Shown piece by piece: positions 43,660 to 55,227 of a stretch of 64,000 nt of DNA. The stretch covers positions 82,282,445 to 82,346,444 of the forward strand of contig NC_092051.1 in NCBI RefSeq assembly GCF_003086295.3, given 5' to 3'. A program made the translations under genes and the position numbers. Each line of letters opens with the position of its first letter. The stretch's first letter is position 1. This DNA is from Arachis hypogaea. Taxonomy: Eukaryota > Streptophyta > Magnoliopsida > Fabales > Fabaceae. The notes beneath the pieces were generated by a model that saw only the letters and a program-made list of their open reading frames with translations, did no database searches and had not been told where the DNA came from.

Positions 43660-44709
43660 ATTCCAATCTTAGCCATAACTCTGTGATAACTGTTCTTATT
43701 CTAGTTTTACCTTAGGAGTCATATAATAGTAATTAGTATCTATATTTTTTATTTTATCTCCAATTAAGCTATAATTTAATTTTCTCATCATTATCAAACA
43801 TGAATAAAATAGAAGAATTTCTTTAGAATAAGAGGCAATAATTTTCGAGTTTTTAATAAGAACATTCTAATTATTTACATGTGGTGGCAATGCTCTCTGT
43901 CTTCTGAATGAATGCTTGAACAGTGCATATGTCTTTTGAATTTGATGTTTAAGACTGTTAAATATGTTGGCTCTTGAAAGAATGATGAACATGAGACATG
44001 TTATTGATAATTTAAAAAATCATAAGAATGATTCTTGAAGCAAGAAAAAGCAGCAAAGAACAAAGCTTGCAGAAAAAAAAATAGAAAGAAAAAGAAAAAG
44101 CAAGCAGAAAAAGCCAATAACCCTTAAAACCAAAAGGCAAGGGTAAATAAAAAGGATCCCAAGGCTTTGAGCATCAGTAGATAGGAGGGCCTAAAGGAAT
44201 AAAATCCCGGCCTAAGCGGCTAAACTAAGCTGTCACTAACCATGTGCTTGTGGCGTGAAGGTGTCAAGTGAAAACTTGAGACTGAGCGGTTAAAGTCAAG
44301 GTCTAAAGCAAAAAGAAGAGTGTGCTTAAGAACCCTGGACACCTCTAATTGGGGACTTTAGCAAAGCTGAGTCATAATCTGAAAAGGTTCACCCACTTAT
44401 GTGTCTGTGGCATTTATGTATCCGGTGGTAATACTGGAAAACAAAGTGCTTAGGGCCACGGCCAAGACTCATAAAGTAGCTGTGTTCAAGAATCAACATA
44501 CTAAACTAGGAGAGTCAATATCACTATCTGAATTCTGAGTTCCTATAGATGCCAATCACTCTGAGCTTCAATGGATAAAGTGAGATGCCAAAACTGTTCA
44601 GAAACAAAAAGCTACTAGCCCCGCTCATCTAATTAGAATCTGAGCTTCACTCAAAAACTCTGAGATATTATTGCTTCTTAAATTATTTGTATTCTATTTT
44701 ACTTATCTA
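43660..44709 (+). other. B 3' non-coding region with highly conserved block
   Basis: No gene. A block at about 44150-44590 is about 95 percent identical by eye to C 57617-58050. It includes the paired CATGTG modules (44241-44257 and 44398-44414) and a hairpin TCAAGT-GAAA-ACTTGA (44264-44279). Confidence 0.75.
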
Positions 44710-44747
44710 GTTGCTTGAGGACAAGCAACAGTTTAAGTTTGGTGTTG
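44710..44747 (+). promoter_or_regulatory. Terminal AGGA hairpin and polypurine tract, B
   Basis: GTTGCTTG-AGGA-CAAGCAAC (44710-44729), perfect 8-bp stem, 5 nt spacer, then AAGTTTGGTGTTG (44735-44747) abutting the 3' LTR. Confidence 0.85.
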
Positions 44748-46287
44748 TGATGAGCGGATATTTTATACGCCTTTTGGGGTTAATTTCATATAGTTTTTAG
44801 TGTGTTTTAGTTAGTCTTTAGTTTATTTTTAGTAGTTTCTAGGCAAAATTCATATTTCTGGACTTTACTATGAGTTTGTGTGTTTTTCTGTGATTTCAGG
44901 TATTTTCTGGCTGAAATTGAGTGAGCTGAGCAAAAATCTGATTCAGGCTGAAAAAGGACTGCTGATGCTGTTGGATTCTGACCTCCCTGCACTCAAAATG
45001 GATTTCCTGGAGCTACAGAACTCTAAATGGAGCGTTTCCAATTGCGTTGGAAAGTAGATATCCAGGGCTTTCCAGCAATATATAATAGTTCATACTTTGC
45101 TCAAGGATAGACGACGTAAACTGGCGTTCAACGCCAGTTCCATGCTGCTGTCTGGCGTCCAGCGCCAGAAACAAGTTACAGAGTGGAGTTCAACGCCAGA
45201 AACAGGTTACAACCTGGCGTTGAACGCCCAAAACAGCTCAGGCACGTCAGAAGCTTTAGTCTCAGCCCTAGCACACACCAAGTGGGCCCCAAAAGTGGAT
45301 TTCTGCACTATCTATCATAGTCTACTCATTTTCTGTAAACCTAGGTTACTAGTTTAGTATTTAAACAACTTTTAGAAACTTGTTTTGTATCTCATGACAT
45401 TTTAGATCTAAACTTTGTACCTTTTGACGGCATGAGTCTCTAAACTCCATTGTTGGGGGTGAGGAGCTCTGCTGTGCCTCAATGAGTTAATGCCAGTATT
45501 TCTGTTTTCTATTCAATCATGTTTGTTCCTATCTAAGATATTCATTTGCGCCTTATTATGATGAATGTGATGATCCATGACACTCATCACCATTCTCAAC
45601 CTATGAACGTGTGCCTGACAACCACCTCCGTTCTACATTAGATTGAATGAGTATCTCTTAGATTCCTTAATCGGAATCTCCGTGGTATAAGCTAGAATCC
45701 ATTGGCAGCATCCTTGAGAATCCGGAAAGTCTAAACCTTGTCTGTGGTATTCCTAGTAAGATTCTGGGAATGGATGACTGTGACGAGCTTTAAACTCGTG
45801 AGTGCTGGGGATAGTGACAGATGCAAAAGGATAGTGAATCCTATTCCGGTATGATCAAGAACCTACAGATGATTAGCCGTGCGATGACAGCGCACCTGGA
45901 CCATTTTCACTGAAAGGAAGGATGGTAGCCATTGACAACGGTGATCCTCCAACACACAGCTTGCCATAGGAGGGACGTGCGTACGTGAAGAAGAAGATAG
46001 AGAGAAAGCAGAAATTCAAAAGGCAAAGCATCTCCAAAACTCCAACATATTCTCATTTACTGCATAACAAGTAACCTTTAATTCATGCTCTCTTGTTCTT
46101 TTGCAAGTCAATTGATAACCACTAATTAATATCCTGACTAAGAGTTGCAAGATAACCATAGCTTGCTTCAAGCCAACAATCTCCGTGGGATCGACCCTTA
46201 CTCACGTAAGGTATTACTTGGACGACCCAGTGCACTTGCTGGTTAGTTGTGCGGAATTACATAGTGTGAAGTAATTTTCGTGCACCA
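44748..46287 (+). repeat. 3' LTR of B
   Basis: 1540 bp with the same ends as the 5' LTR; differs at a few tens of sites by eye. GGCGTT palindromes at 45118-45235. Followed by agagt. Confidence 0.95.
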
Positions 46288-47245
46288 AGAGTGCAAGGCC
46301 ATTACCTTGCTTGGGGTGGCCAAACCCAAAGAGGAAGAGGAGGACGTGAATCCTAGTGAGGAAGACCTCCTGGGACGTTCACTGACCAATAAGGAGTTTC
46401 CCTTTGAGGAACCAGAGGAATCTGAGGCTCATCTAGAGACCATAGAGATTCCATTGAACCTCTTTTTACCATTCATGGGCTCTGATGACTATTCATCTTC
46501 TGAAGAAGATAAAGACATTGCTGAAGAGCAAGTTGCTCAATATTTATGAGCAATCATGAAGCTGAATGCCAAATTATTTGGTAATGAGAATTGGGAGGAT
46601 GAACCTCCATTACTCATCAAGGAACTAAATGCCTTGGTTCAGCAAGCTCTACCTCAAAAGAAATAGGATCCTGGTAAATTCCTAATTCCCTGTAACATAG
46701 GAACTATGACCTTTGAGAAGGCTCTGTGTGACTTGGGGTCAGGAATAAACTTAATGCCACTCTCTGTAATGGAGAAACTTGGGATCTTTGAGGTACACGT
46801 TGCCATAATCTCATTAGAGATGGCAAAAAACTCAAGAAAATAGGCTTATGGACTAGTAGAGGACGTGCTAGTAAAGGTTGAAGGCCTTTACATCCCTGCT
46901 GATTTCAAAATCATAGACACTGGGAAGGAAGAGGATGAATCTATCATCCTTGGAAGACCCTTCCTAGCCACAGCAAGAGCTGTGATTGATGTGGACAGAG
47001 GAGAGTTGGTCCTCCAACTGAATGAGGATAACCGTGTGTTTAAAACTCAAGGATCTCCTTCTGTAACCATGGAGAGGAAGCATGAAAAGCTTCTCTCACT
47101 GCAGAGTCAACCAAAGCCCCCACAGTCAAACTCTAAGTTTGGTGTTGGGAGGCCACAACCAAACTCTATGTTTGGTGTTGAACCCCCATATTCAAACTCT
47201 AAGTTTGGTGTTGGGAGGTTCCAACAATGCTCTGAATATCTGTGA
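46288..47245 (+). pseudogene. Protease region of element C
   Basis: Resumes after B with the pre-protease segment ECKAITL and an acidic stretch. The protease core is ALCDLGSGINLMPLSV and, from 46862, VEDVLVKVEGLYIPADF and ILGRPFLATARAVIDV. Nonsense codons lie at 46547-46549, about 46663 and about 46841. The tail contains three copies of a repeat NSKFGVG, which is the translation of the tract-like motif AAGTTTGGTGTTG. It ends at TGA 47243-47245. RT does not follow; the H1 hairpin is 49 nt downstream. Confidence 0.85.
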
Positions 47246-47293
47246 GGCTCTATGAGAGCTCACTGTCAAGCTATTGACATTAAAGAAGCGCTT

Positions 47294-47311
47294 GTTGGGA
47301 GGCAACCCAAT
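47294..47311 (+). promoter_or_regulatory. Post-stop hairpin H1, C
   Basis: GTTGGG-AGGCAA-CCCAAT, a 6-bp stem with a closing G-U pair, 49 nt after the protease-frame stop. Confidence 0.75.
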
Positions 47312-47457
47312 GTTATTTAATTATATCTATTTATTTTCTATTGTTATTTTATGTTTTCTTTAGGTTGATGATCATGTGGAGTCACAAAAACTACTGAAAA
47401 ATCAAAAATATAATGAAAAACAGCTTTAAAAACAGCTCACCCTGGAAGAGGAACTTA

Positions 47458-47660
47458 CTGGTGTTTAAACGCCAGTAAGAAGCATCAAACTGGCATTTAA
47501 TGCCAGAAAGAAGCATCAAGCTGGAGTTAAACGCCAGAAACAAGCACCAGACTGGCGTTTAACGCCAGAACAGAGCATGAAATTGGCGTTAAAAGCCAGA
47601 AACAAGCAACAAGCTGGCGTTTAACGCCAGACATGCATGCTAAGGGCGTTTTACACGCCT
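47458..47660. repeat. GGCGTT palindrome array downstream of C protease
   Basis: Six units of CTGGCGTTTAACGCCAG or degenerate forms spaced about 30 bases apart, in the same relative place as in B. Confidence 0.85.
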
Positions 47661-48082
47661 AATTTGAGCAGGGATGTTAAGTTCTTGACCCCATTGGATC
47701 TGTAGATCCCACAGGATCCCCTTAGGATCTATGGACCCCACAGGATCCCCACATTTTCTTCTCTCCTCTTCACACCTTTTCATAACTCTCTTCCACAAAT
47801 GCCCCTCACCAATCACCTCAATCACTCTTCCCCATCACCTCTTCACCACTCACATCTATCCTCTCTTCCCCAAAAACCCCACCTACCTCCAAAATTCAAA
47901 CTCTTTTCCCTTCCAAACCCAACCCTAATGGCCGAACCCTAAACCTCCCCCCACTCCTATATAAACCCTTCATTCCTTCATCATTTTCACACAACATAAC
48001 CCTCTCTTCTTCCCCTTGGCCGAATACACACCTCTTTCCCTCTCCTCCATTTTTCTTCTTCTTCTCCTTCTTTCTTTCTTCT
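47661..48082 (+). other. C non-coding segment before internal hairpin
   Basis: C/T-rich, no gene. Contains two tandem copies of a GGATCTNTGGATCCCACAGGATCCCC-like unit near 47693-47750. Confidence 0.55.
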
Positions 48083-48120
48083 TTTGCTCGGGAACGAGCA
48101 AACATTTTATGTTTGGTGTG
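48083..48120 (+). promoter_or_regulatory. Internal hairpin plus tract copy upstream of ORF3, C
   Basis: TTTGCTCG-GGAA-CGAGCAAA (48083-48102), then 6 nt, then ATGTTTGGTGTG (48109-48120). One stem pair is C-G here, T-A in B: a compensatory change. Confidence 0.75.
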
Positions 48121-49009
48121 GTAAAAGCATAGCTTTTTGTTTTTTCATAACCATTAATGGCACCTAAGGCCAGAGAAACCTCAAGAAAGAGGAAAGGGAA
48201 GGCAATTTCTTCCACCTCTGAGTCATGGGAGATGGAGAGATTCATCTCAAAGGTCCATCAAGACCACATCTATGAAGTTGTGGCCAAGAAAAAGGTGATC
48301 CTAGAGGTCCCTTTTAAGCTCAAAAAGAGAGAATATCCGGAGATCCGACAAGAGATTAGAAGTTCTCTCTAATCCTATTCAACAAGTCGGGATCTTAATG
48401 GTTCAAGAGTTCTATGCAAACGCATGGATCACTAAGAACCATGATCAAAGTGTGAACCCGAATCCAAAGCATGGGCTTACTATGGTTCGGGGGAAATACT
48501 TAGATTTCAGTCCAGAAAATGTAAAGCTGGCGTTCAACTTGCCAATGATGGAAGAAAACGCACGCCCCTCCACTAGAAGGGTCAACTTTGATCAAAGGTT
48601 GGACCAAGTCCTCATGGACATATGTGTGGAAGGAGCTCAATGGAAAGTTAAATCAAGAGGCAAGCCGGTTCAATTGAGAAGATTGGACCTTAAGCCTGTA
48701 GCTAGAGGATGGCTGGAGTTTATTCAATGCTCAATTATTCCTACTAGCAACCGGTCTGAAGTTACTATAGACCGGGCCATCATGATCCATAGTATCATGA
48801 TTGGGGAGGAAGTGGAAGTTCATGAGATTATACCTCAAGAACTCTACAAGGTGGCTAACAAGTCCTCCACTTTGGCAAGGTTAGCCTTTCCTCACCTCAT
48901 TTGTCACCTCTACAATTCGGCTAGAATTGACATAGAAGGAGACATCCTCATTGAAGAGGACAAGCCCATCACTAAGAAAAGGATAGAGCAAACAAGAGAT
49001 CATGGACCT

Positions 49010-50540
49010 TGACGTTAGGATTTTTGCCAGTAAAAAATTTTATAAAAATAGTCACGTTGTAGGTATAGTTTCTAAACCAACAGAAATCCCTTCGTACAAA
49101 CGTTTTGGTTGTCACAAGTAACAAACCCCTAAATAAATTGATAAGCGAAGTATTTAAACCTCGGGTCATCTTCTCAAGGAACTGCAGGGAAGTATGTTCT
49201 TATTATCGGTTATGGAGATTGTAAATCGGGGTTTTGAAGATGAGGAGCAATTAATTTAAATTGCAATTGAAATAAGTAAAAGACTGTAAAGTAAATAAAT
49301 AACTGTAAAATAAACTTTTGGCAAGGTATGAGAAATTAGAAGTCATATACTAGTTATCCTTATCAATAATGATGAAGATTGAATCTTAATTCCACTCAGT
49401 TAGTCTTTACTTAAAGTAAAGAAAAGTCAAATGACTAATTAGTTAGATCCTCAAATCCTAGTTAATCCCTGAGGAAATATTAGGATTATTGAAGTTCAAT
49501 TCAATTAGCAAAGATAATAATTATCAATCATGTTTGAGTTTGATACTCCTGAGTTACTGATTTCTTAACCAAGACCAAAAAGGAAAAAGTAAATCTACTG
49601 GAATAAAAATGCCTTCAAATTGGAAGCAACAGTAACATGAACAAAAGAAAGCAATAATAAACTGAAATACCTCAAATAACATTAATTCAAAGAATAATCT
49701 GTAACATAGAAGAATTCATAAATTAAATTGAGAAGATAAATAAAAAGAATATTGAACCTGTGATTGAAGTTGTAAGTTGAAATAATAAAGTTGAAATCCT
49801 AATTCTAATCCTAATCCTAAGAGAGAGGAGAAAATCTCTCTCTCTCTCTAAAAACTACATCTAATTCTAAAATTGTGAATATGAAAGCATGATTAGGAAT
49901 GGATGCATTCCCCCACTTTATAGCCTCTAATCTGTGTGTTCTGGGCTGAAAACTGGGTCAAAAGCAGCCCAGAAATTGCTCCCTGCAATTTCTGTTACGT
50001 TCAGGTCGCGAGCAAGTGACGCGGAAGCGTCGTCCACGCGTCCGCGCGGATTGAAGTTCGCAGATGCGACGCGGGCGCGTCATTCACGCGTTTGCGTCCT
50101 CTAACTTTGGGGCCGCGATGCCAAATTATATATCAAATCGAAGCCCCGGACGTTAGCTTTCTAACGCAACTATGACCACGTCGTTTGGACCTCTGTAGCT
50201 AAAGTTATAGCCATTTGAGTGCGAAGAGGTCAGGCTGGACAGCTTAGCAGTTTCTCCAACTTCTTGTATTCCTTCATCTTTTGCATGCTTCCTTTCCATC
50301 CTCTGAGCCATTTCTGCCCTGTAATTTCTGAAATCACTTAACACACATATCAAGGCATCTAATGATAATAAGAGAGGATTAAACATAGGGAACTTAAGGC
50401 CAAAGAAGCATGTTTTCAATCAAAGCACATAATTAGGAAGGCAAATGTAAAACCATGCAAATAGTATGAATAAGTGGGTAAAGAGTTGATAAAAACCACT
50501 CAATTGAGCACAAGATAAACCATAAAATAGTGGTTTATCA
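49010..50540 (-). repeat. 3' LTR of N3
   Basis: Ends CCTAACGTCA in minus orientation, as in N2. U3 ORF 50153-50419 (88 codons) is open. ACGCG palindromes at about 50018-50100 and TATA box 49916-49922. Confidence 0.94.
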
Positions 50541-50578
50541 ACCTCCCCACACTTAAACAATAGCATGTCCTCATGCTA
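50541..50578 (-). promoter_or_regulatory. Terminal AGGA hairpin and polypurine tract, N3
   Basis: Tract AAGTGTGGGGAGGT (50541-50554) at the LTR edge; hairpin TAGCATG-AGGA-CATGCTA (50561-50578), one pair shorter than in N1. Confidence 0.83.
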
Positions 50579-52025
50579 AGATCAAGAGAAGCTATAAAGA
50601 TGAAGAGGAATGGTAGATTAATATGAAATGCAACCTATCTATACGAATGCAACTACATGCAAAATGTTTCTACCTACTTAGTTAAAAGTAAATAAGTTCT
50701 CCAAGACAAAAATAATTCAGATTTCACTAATTCAAATTATACAATAAAAGACAAGTAAACTTGTAAGAAGATAGCTCATGAAAGCAAGGAACATAGAATC
50801 AAGCATTGAACCCTTACTGGTAATGTATATCACTCTAATCTCTCAAGTGTCTAGGGTTAATCACTCTATTCTTCTCTAATCATGCCTTCTAAACCTTGTT
50901 CTTCATCTAACCAATCCACAAATATTTAGCATAATAATGCAAACATCATGAGGTCTTTTCAAGATTGTAATGGGGCTAAAGTAAGGGTGAGGATATATGT
51001 ATGGCCAAGTGAGCTATAATATGAATCTTTAATTAGCCTAAGCTCTCACCTAATATACATATACTCTATATACTTTTAAATTCATGCCTAGCTACCCATA
51101 ATTCCCACTTTTATATGGTTCTCATACTCATGTACCAAAATTTTGATATTTCTTTACTTTTATCACATGTGCATTGATCTTTTTATTAACTTAGCATTGG
51201 GTTAATTTTGTCCCCTTATTTATTTACTTATTTATTGAATATTTTTGGATTTTTCTCTCTTTTTTTTGTAGAGAAATAAACATAACTTATCAATGCACAT
51301 GGATTTTCCATTATTTTTCTATTTTGGTTTTTTTTTCATGAGTAGGTTCCCAAATTCCCAATATTCAAATAAATTAGAAACATGATACATTCCCTTATTA
51401 ACCCATGTTCCCACAATTTCCCCACACTTAGTTGATGCACAATCTCTATCTTAAGCTAACCAAAGATTCAATTGGGGTATTTACTTTGTTTTTCTGCTTA
51501 AGGCTAGTGATGTGGTAAAATATAGAATAAATGGGATTAAAAAGGCTCAAGGTGGCAAACAAAGGTGATTGAAAGGGTAGGCTTATTTGGGATAAGTGAG
51601 TAAAAATTCAAATAATGGCCTCAATCATATGCAAGCATGTAAATATACTAAATAATGGACATACAGACTAGAACAAAATATAGATTACAATCATAGAGAA
51701 GGAAACACACAAGAATAAAATATTGTGGTTAAATAATGTAACCATATAAATAAGCTCAAAGTCTCACAGGTTGTGTGTTCTTAGCTTTTTAAACTATGTT
51801 CCAAATACAACTTCAAATAAGTTTTAATAGAAAAGTTTTTTTTTAATTTAAATTAGTGAAATACTATAAAAATTTCTTGAAAAAGAAAATATTACTTCAA
51901 CCAAGTGGTAGTTAAATGCATAAAATCAAACAAACATGCAATTAAATATGCAAATGTAGCAATTAGCAAAGAAAATAAAATATTGGTGTTGAGAAGAAAA
52001 TACTAACCCATGGAGATCAGTATCG
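50579..52025 (-). other. N3 3' non-coding region
   Basis: AT-rich counterpart of N1 7125-8580. No gene seen. Confidence 0.6.
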
Positions 52026-52063
52026 ACCTCCCCACACTTAAAGATTGCACCGTCCTCGGTGCA
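52026..52063 (-). promoter_or_regulatory. Internal hairpin plus polypurine-tract copy, N3
   Basis: TGCACCG-AGGA-CGGTGCA (52046-52063), 6 nt spacer, AAGTGTGGGGAGGT (52026-52039). Same as N2. Confidence 0.75.
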
Positions 52064-52724
52064 TGCTAAGATGTGCAGGTGGACGGGTTGTTCCAACTAA
52101 TGCTTTTCTTCAAGGATTGTGCAGATGGACTTGTTTGTCTCACCATGTAACGTCTTCCGCTTCCCTTCCGGGTGGCTATCCTGAAAGAAAAAGGGAAGAA
52201 AGGTAGCCCAGTAATAAAGATGAGAAAATGAAGTATGGTTGGGTTAATGCCAAATGATAAGGGTCTCATTTACATGGAAGCTTCAACATGTACGTGAGAA
52301 AATAATAGAAGCACATGGCATACCAGTGGTACAAAATTTGTAACAATGGGGAAGAGAGTGCAAGACAATATAAATTAATGTTAATGCAAAATTAATACAA
52401 ATATCATAAAAGATTAGCATTGACTTAAATAATATTACCCAACAATGTAAAACAAGTCACTGAGCACCAAAATAAATTCAAGAAAAGATGCAACAGTTGA
52501 ATAAGAAAATTGTAACACCAATGGAAAAAAAATAATAAATTTAGAAAACAAAAGAAAAATATGCACAAAATTAAAATGCAATGAATGAAAGTATGCAATT
52601 AAGTAAAAGAGAATGAAAGTAAATAAGGAAGAAGAAAAGAAGAAAGAAATAAGAATGGAAAAGAAAAATTAGGATTTGAGGGAAGAAAAGATAAGATATT
52701 TGGCGCTGATCTGGATAAGTTGTG

Positions 52725-53270
52725 CGGCGCAGGCGACACGGATGCGTGGTTGACGCGGTCGCGTGGTGCGCGATAAGGTCAGGTGACGCAGACGCGTGGG
52801 TCACGCGATCGCGTGGCCTGATTTGTGTGATTGGCACAAGTGCAGCCTCGCGTTCGCACAACTCTCTGTTCGAAACTGCATATTGCCAAAAATCTGGGTG
52901 ATGCAATCGCGTGGTCGATGCGATCGCGTGAGTGGTCATGACAGGGATGTGACGCGGATGCTTGAGCCATGCGTCCGCGTGGTAAGGCTGGGCGTTCAGC
53001 ACTAGTCTAGCATCACTCCAGCATAACTTTCGGCTATGCACCCTTTTTCACGTCGATTTTCATGTCACGTGGCGGCGTGGGTGACACGGTCGCGTGGGAG
53101 CCCAAAGTTCCCACATGACACGGACGCGTCAGCGACGCGGTTGCGTGGATCAATTTGTGCCAAAGGCACGCCTCCAGCCACGCTATCGCGTGACTCTCTG
53201 TTCGATTTTTTTCTTCCTAATGCACTGGCGACGCGGGCGCGTCAGTGACGCTGCCGCGTCGCGTGCGTGC
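52725..53270. repeat. GC-rich ACGCG palindrome array, N3
   Basis: Counterpart of N1 5724-6270. Between this and 52063 lies the splice-acceptor-like tract (near 52180-52195) and the small-ORF site, whose ATG is ATA here. Confidence 0.83.
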
Positions 53271-53417
53271 TTCTTTTTTTTTTTATAATAATGCAGTATG
53301 CAAAATGCAATGCTAATATGAATGTTATGCATGATTCCAGATCCAATGAAATAAAATAAACTTAAAAACAAACAAAACAGACTAGAATTAAAACTGAAAA
53401 AGGAACGATCATACCAT

Positions 53418-53435
53418 GGTGGGTTGTCTCCCACC
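53418..53435 (-). promoter_or_regulatory. Post-stop hairpin H1, N3
   Basis: GGTGGG-AGACAA-CCCACC on the minus strand, about 50 nt after the ORF stop at 53485-53487. Confidence 0.75.
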
Positions 53436-53484
53436 TAGCACTTTTAGTTAAAGTCCTTAAATTTGACATTTGGTGAGCTCTCTG

Positions 53485-55111
53485 TTATGGTGGCTTGTGC
53501 TTGAACTCATCTAGGAATCTTCACCAATGTTTGTATCTCTAGTAACCTTTGGGGTCCCAAACTAGGCATGTAAAGCCCTTAAGAAGCTTCAAACAGATTC
53601 CTAGGCTCCCGGGGTGACAAATGGCAGAGCAGATTCCAGGATCCCAAATCTTGCTTTTACACCCATTTTTGTCGGGATCTGTATTTTTCCAGCCGGAGGA
53701 TAAGTAATTTGAATTCTCACTGCAGCTACCAAACAGCTTCCTAGACCCCTTCAATTGAGCTTTACACCAACCTTTGCGTTTAAACTTAAAGCTTCCAACC
53801 ATAATGAACCTTGCAGGACAATTCTTACCACTGAACATTTTCCTCTTACTCTTAATGCCACAAAGAGCTCTAAGTTGACCATCTGTCTCGAGTAGCCCAT
53901 ATTCAAGTGGAATTAGAAAGCTAAGGGATATGAATTTTACCCACTTGAATGTTGTGAAGGATGATGGCAACTTAGGGGGAGGGGTCTCCAATAACTTTGT
54001 CAAAGTGATTTCAAGCTCCACTCCCTTGTGCTCTTTGACAACTTCCACCTCTTTGCAAACTTCTTCAATATCAACCTCTTCCTCTTGGTAGCTTTCTTCC
54101 AATTCAATCTCTTCTATCATTGTTTACCAAGGGTATGGGAGGTTGTGCTTCTTCTTCTTTAATCTCCATGTCTAGTCCAACGGGAGAGGATTCAAATGTA
54201 GATAAGACTTCATCAATGATTGAATCCATCTCTTGATCATCTCCTTCAAAGTTTTCAACCATGATATGCCTTGGAGGTTGTACACCCTCCTCAACATCAA
54301 TTTCAAACGTCTTTCAAGAAGGCTCTATAACTTGAGTTTCCCATGGAGGTTCCGCATCTCCTAAGTCTTCAACCACTTCTTCCTCCTCAATGGCAGGCGT
54401 AACTTCTTCCAATTGTTTCAATATAAAATCGTGCTGCTCATTGTCCACCGGAGTTTCTAATATCTCCTTCATGCTACGTTCTTCATTAGATTGCCCACAT
54501 GAGGCCATGGGGGTTCCTTGAGTGTCCGAACGTTGGGAAGGTAATCGATTTATCGCTTGATCCAGTTGGCGAAGGGTTGCTTGAAGTTTTGCACATGTTT
54601 CTATGAGACGATCCCTTGATTCTTGTTGCGCTCGGCTATCATAAGTAGGATCATAGTGCTCTTGGATTGATGGATATGGAGATGAAAAATATTGAGGTGG
54701 TGGTTCTTGGGAGTAATTGGGTTGGAATTGGTGTGGTTCTATATGTGGTTCATATGGCTCATAAGGTGGTTGGTGTGGTAGATATGGGTTAGAATCATGT
54801 GATGATGTCTGGTAGTAGGGGGCTTGTGAGTATGGTGGTCCAAAGCTGTGTTAAGGAGCCAGTTCATAATCATATGGTGGGCCTTGTTGGTAACTACAAG
54901 GGGGTCCACTATAGTCATCATTTTGGTATGCATCACAGAATGGTTGTTGGTTATAGTGCATTGGAGGGGGTTATTGCCAAGAGGGTTGATTAAATCCGTG
55001 TGGCTCCTCCCATCTTTGATTCTTCCAACCTTGATGCATGTTCCTGTTATAACTTTCACTCCTTTCAACAATATTAGAACCAAACTCAAAGCGAGAGGGG
55101 TGAGGATTCAT
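53485..55111 (-). pseudogene. N-family ORF in N3 (several breaks)
   Basis: ATG at 55111 (MNPHPSRF) opens the same protein as N1. It has a Gln/Pro/Tyr/Asn-rich N-terminus, an acidic middle (EEEVVEDLGDAEPPWE), and a Cys/Trp-rich C-terminus with NCPARFIMVGSFKF, GSRKLFGSCSENSN, KIWDPGICS and LVWDP. The C-terminal frame is open over 53539-54120. Stops and frame changes lie upstream, and Trp codons near the end are TAG. Comparison with N1 and N2 shows the Cys/Trp positions as the best-kept part. Confidence 0.75.
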
Positions 55112-55206
55112 AGTAGCTAATGGAAATAAAAAGAGAAAAATAAAGACAAATAAACAAGTTAAAAAAAATATTTACAATAACCAATAATAAGGCACACGAT
55201 TGCAGT

Positions 55207-55224
55207 TCCCCGGCAACGGCGCCA
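55207..55224 (-). other. Primer binding site of N3
   Basis: TGGCGCCGTTGCCGGGGA on the minus strand, three bases from the LTR. Confidence 0.93.
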
Positions 55225-55227
55225 TTT

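Larger units (their letters stand above)
34280..46287 (+). mobile_element. Element B: near-complete autonomous-type Ty3/gypsy element with a third ORF
   Basis: LTRs 34280-35815 (1536 bp) and 44748-46287 (1540 bp) are flanked by agagt (34275-34279 and 46288-46292). Order: primer site, leader, gag, protease, RT, RNase H, integrase, H1 hairpin, GGCGTT array, internal hairpin/tract, ORF3, non-coding region, terminal hairpin/tract. By length and layout it could belong to the peanut FIDEL-type elements; I cannot confirm that from sequence alone. Gag has an internal deletion and pol has several breaks. Confidence 0.96.
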
